Shown here piece by piece: positions 61,701-64,000 of a stretch of 64,000 nt of DNA (its first letter is position 1; every line of letters starts with the position of its first letter). The DNA comes from Climacium dendroides. Lineage: Eukaryota; Streptophyta; Bryopsida; Hypnales; Climaciaceae. The notes beneath the pieces are model-generated. The model did no database searches, had not been told where the DNA came from, and worked only from the letters and a program-made list of their open reading frames with translations. A program made the translations under genes and the position numbers. The stretch is taken from assembly GCA_950106755.1 (NCBI GenBank), contig OX467082.1, positions 28,892,001 to 28,956,000 of the forward strand, written 5' to 3'.

Positions 61701-62505
61701 GATTCGCTTCTTGCCTTAATGCCAAAAAACCCCTGAAACAATCAAATTCTAATCAAAACCAGTGCTACAGAGAGAGCTTGAATATTCCAGACTAACGTTA
61801 CAAAGTGCTTGAGTATTCTCCACTCAAGTTTTTGAAACTCTGCTTTTTCGCTGAGAACCACTCTTTCGAAATTTCGAAAGCCCAGCTCAATTTCAAAAAA
61901 ACTTAGGAAAAACGCAGACATTGAACGTTCTCGACCAGTGATGAAAACACTTTTAAAGATTCTCTCTTGACAACACTAAAAATATACTGAAACCTCGCTC
62001 TTGAAGAGCTGCAATACTTACATAGTCCATTGACAGGCGGCACTCCGGCAAGCTTCGCGTACCCAAGATCCTGCATTCCCAACCGAAAAAACCTTGTTAT
62101 TCATTTTAAGTCCACCTCTGCGTCACACATGCTGCATCCCGAAAATAGGGGAATTGCGAATGGAGTGTGAAATTCTCGGGGTCCTTGTATTGCGCTTGCC
62201 TGCGGAACTGCGAGACTGGCGATGGTGAGTCCTGCGATAAAATCGCTGATGAAAAACCTCGGTTTGTAATTGCTGAGCCATTCGAAGATGGGGAAGACGA
62301 ACTTGAGGCCCAGCCATCCCTTCCTCCTTGGCGTCTGCCCCTTGAATTGCGCCACGGGAGCGTCGTAGAGAAAAGTCTCCCACAAGCCGTGGCCGACTTC
62401 CTTTACCACGTTGCCGCGGGGCGGCACAGTCACCTTGTGCACCAGGGGCACTTCTTCTCCGCCGTATCGGCCATCCACCCCTCCGCCTTGCACATGCGGC
62501 GCCAT
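58746..62505 (-). CDS. SULTR: Sulfate transporter A (SULTR, SLC26/SulP family with STAS domain)
   Basis: Plasma- or plastid-membrane H+/sulfate symporter. Exons, high to low: 62,505-62,200; 62,070-62,022; 61,661-61,282; 61,101-61,036; 60,756-60,643; 60,522-60,279; 59,973-59,410; 59,099-59,023; 58,904-58,746. The joined frame is 652 aa, the usual length. ATG at 62,505 was chosen because the longer open frame upstream begins with TTG. A soluble N terminus (HKVTVPP) is followed by 10-12 membrane segments (about residues 90-490) with [20 protein letters not shown] (SLC26 signature), [17 protein letters not shown] and [18 protein letters not shown] domain lies at about 505-640 with VTNIDTSG. Intron 1 has a GC donor (CAG|GCAAGC); the others are GT-AG. 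The sequence mixes features of plant groups 1/2 and 3, so the subgroup is left open. It is the intact upstream partner of copy B. Confidence 0.92.
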
Positions 62506-63424
62506 CGCTGCTGCTTCTCGCACCTGCAACAACAACCACTTGGGATAGTCAATTCACCATCCTCACTAATTTCCACAGCAGTCTTTCTCAAGACTTAGAC
62601 TGCTCGAAGTGAAGGAGAACTGGGAGTTCGGGACGCATTAGTTCGGTTCGAATGACCAAATTCACAAGTTGAGTAATTTGAGTCAGTTCGTCCGCGGCGG
62701 TTGTGGATATGGGGGAAACTCCGACGACGGAGAGGGCTACGAAATGTACGCTAGGTGCTCGGGAGAGACGACACTCTAGAATGCAAACCTGATTAAAACG
62801 CACGCACTGGGTGTCAACTGAGGAACACTCGACTTCACTGCGAGAGGACACTCAAATTACGAAACTTGGACTGTGATAAAGCGGTTTGCTAATCATCACC
62901 GACCGAGCCCAAACCTGATTGCACATCCTGTAATTACTAGAATTAGCGCACTAATATATAGCGACAGTGTCCACAATCCTGCATCCTTAAGCTCGTTCGA
63001 TCGACGTGACGACCTACCGGTCATCGATCGAAGGAACGCTTCAGTAATTATCCCTTCACGTTCAATCAAGGGACGTTTCACCTCCAGAGGTCTATTGAAG
63101 AATCGCTGCACGAGAATCGATCCCAGGTACCTGAAAATTTCGACATTGATATAAAATTCTACAGGTGGCTCACAATTGACATGTATGATTCCTCAAGCCT
63201 TTAAGAATTGGAGTCTGGTCAACACATCAAGAATCAAGCTTCCGAAGCTAGGTGCGTGCGGCAAGTGACGCCGACTTCAGCCTGCACCACAATAATTTTT
63301 TTTTTTTCAAAACTAGACTTTCTAAACTAGCTCCCCATCGATCGACCCCCTCGTTCGTACGAATCGTACAGCTTGGACAGAAAAGGAAAGTTCACGGTCC
63401 CTGAATCCTAAGAAAGCTCCTCAC

Positions 63425-63480
63425 CAGTGGTGTCGGGATTGTTCAGGACTCCCAAATCGCAGACGACACTCGCGTCATGT
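63425..63480 (-). other. Possible 5' untranslated exon of transporter A
   Basis: Between the TATA box and a donor-like CACTG|GTGAGG at 63,425. A good acceptor (TTGTTGTTGCAG) lies 16 bases upstream of the ATG at 62,505, so a leader intron of about 0.9 kb is plausible. Inferred from splice signals only. Confidence 0.3.
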
Positions 63481-63505
63481 AAATCAACATGTCCGCACAG
63501 GCTTT

Positions 63506-63513
63506 CTTTTATA
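63506..63513 (-). promoter_or_regulatory. TATA box (TATAAAAG)
   Basis: A canonical TATAAAAG on the minus strand in locally GC-richer sequence, about 1 kb upstream of the transporter A start codon. Either it drives that gene through a leader intron, or it belongs to an unseen transcript. Confidence 0.4.
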
Positions 63514-64000
63514 CGCAACATCTCTCTCCTTCCGGACGTCGACATCTGCAGGGTCAACTTGGGTTGCAAAGCGAAAGCAGCTCCAGAAGTGCTTTCAGTA
63601 TGGCTTGTCGCGGAGCACGAAGTACTATACTTTGCGATGACGTCGCTGGCTCCTGATAACCGGGACCACGACGCTGCCTTTTGGGATCTTCATGTGTTGA
63701 ACAGACTCCATCGATGCCATCGCTACTGTTCCCCGCCGTTCTGCAGTGGGAATGAACGCTGTCGCTTCTGGTTGACAGATGACAGATGGTTCCGAAGTGC
63801 TGGCTAGTAAGGATGATTCCCAAATGTCAACTGCTGGGTTGTTTCATTCGGATATCGAAGGATTTCTTTCACAAATTTCAAGGACAATTTACTTGAAGAC
63901 GGTGCAAGTACAGGCAAGCATCCTTGGCCGTACATATCTTTCCTTTTCAGATGTTTTTTTTGTAATAATTTACTGTTCGTCAATCAACTGCAGGTTCGCC
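63514..64000. other. Upstream flank of transporter A
   Basis: GC-richer than most of the window, consistent with a promoter region. Overlapping open frames on both strands (63,427-63,807 plus, 63,554-63,823 minus) have no recognisable domain. Confidence 0.4.

Noticed and set aside
1..64000. tRNA/rRNA genes, CRISPR arrays, organelle insertions
   Set aside because: No cloverleaf-type sequence, regularly spaced repeat array or recognisable organelle gene was found on either strand by reading.

Overview
This is a nuclear segment from a land plant. Three lines of evidence support that: spliceosomal genes with plant-type GT-AG introns, a full-length plant PNGase A-type glycoamidase, and a tandem pair of plant sulfate transporters (SULTR, SLC26/SulP family). 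They sit in very AT-rich, gene-poor sequence filled with small DNA transposons (CACTA-, Tourist-, mariner- and foldback-like). The low gene density and scarcity of recognisable LTR retrotransposons do not let me name the species. A non-angiosperm (seed-free plant or gymnosperm) is a guess only.

Layout. 1-12,800 is gene-free and AT-rich. It holds a nested foldback element (3,957-5,366) and two small MITEs (10,576-10,698 with TTA duplications; 11,255-11,437 with TA duplications). 12,857-14,749 is an intronless, GC-richer PNGase A gene. 14,750-42,700 is a transposon graveyard. It contains a degenerate SWIM-type transposase on the minus strand (18,686-21,776), two related MITEs (27,583-28,171 and 36,785-37,345), a CACTA-like end at 31,531, and a decayed gene with amino-methyltransferase-like motifs present in two copies (about 32,790-35,935 and 37,680-38,236). 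Two CACTA MITEs with matching 3-bp duplications lie at 40,958 and 41,400.

43,020-62,505 holds the sulfate transporter pair, both on the minus strand, head to tail, about 10.9 kb apart. I reconstructed both exon by exon. Copy A (58,746-62,505, 9 exons, 652 aa) is complete. Copy B (43,020-47,810, 11 exons, 624 aa) keeps an open frame but has lost exactly 31 codons. Those codons cover the conserved membrane segment containing the ALTE...GRTFA motif. B also carries substitutions in the family signature and two introns absent from A. Its 5' flank contains about 3.2 diverged tandem repeats and a perfect 23-bp hairpin. The intergenic block 49,900-57,430 is a dense nest of palindromic repeats.

Most noteworthy: (1) the copy B transporter lacking its core membrane motif in frame; (2) the duplicated, transposon-embedded methyltransferase-like gene; (3) an apparently unclassified transposon family with AACCCCTAAAGTCC-type inverted ends that acts as host and insert for large foldbacks.
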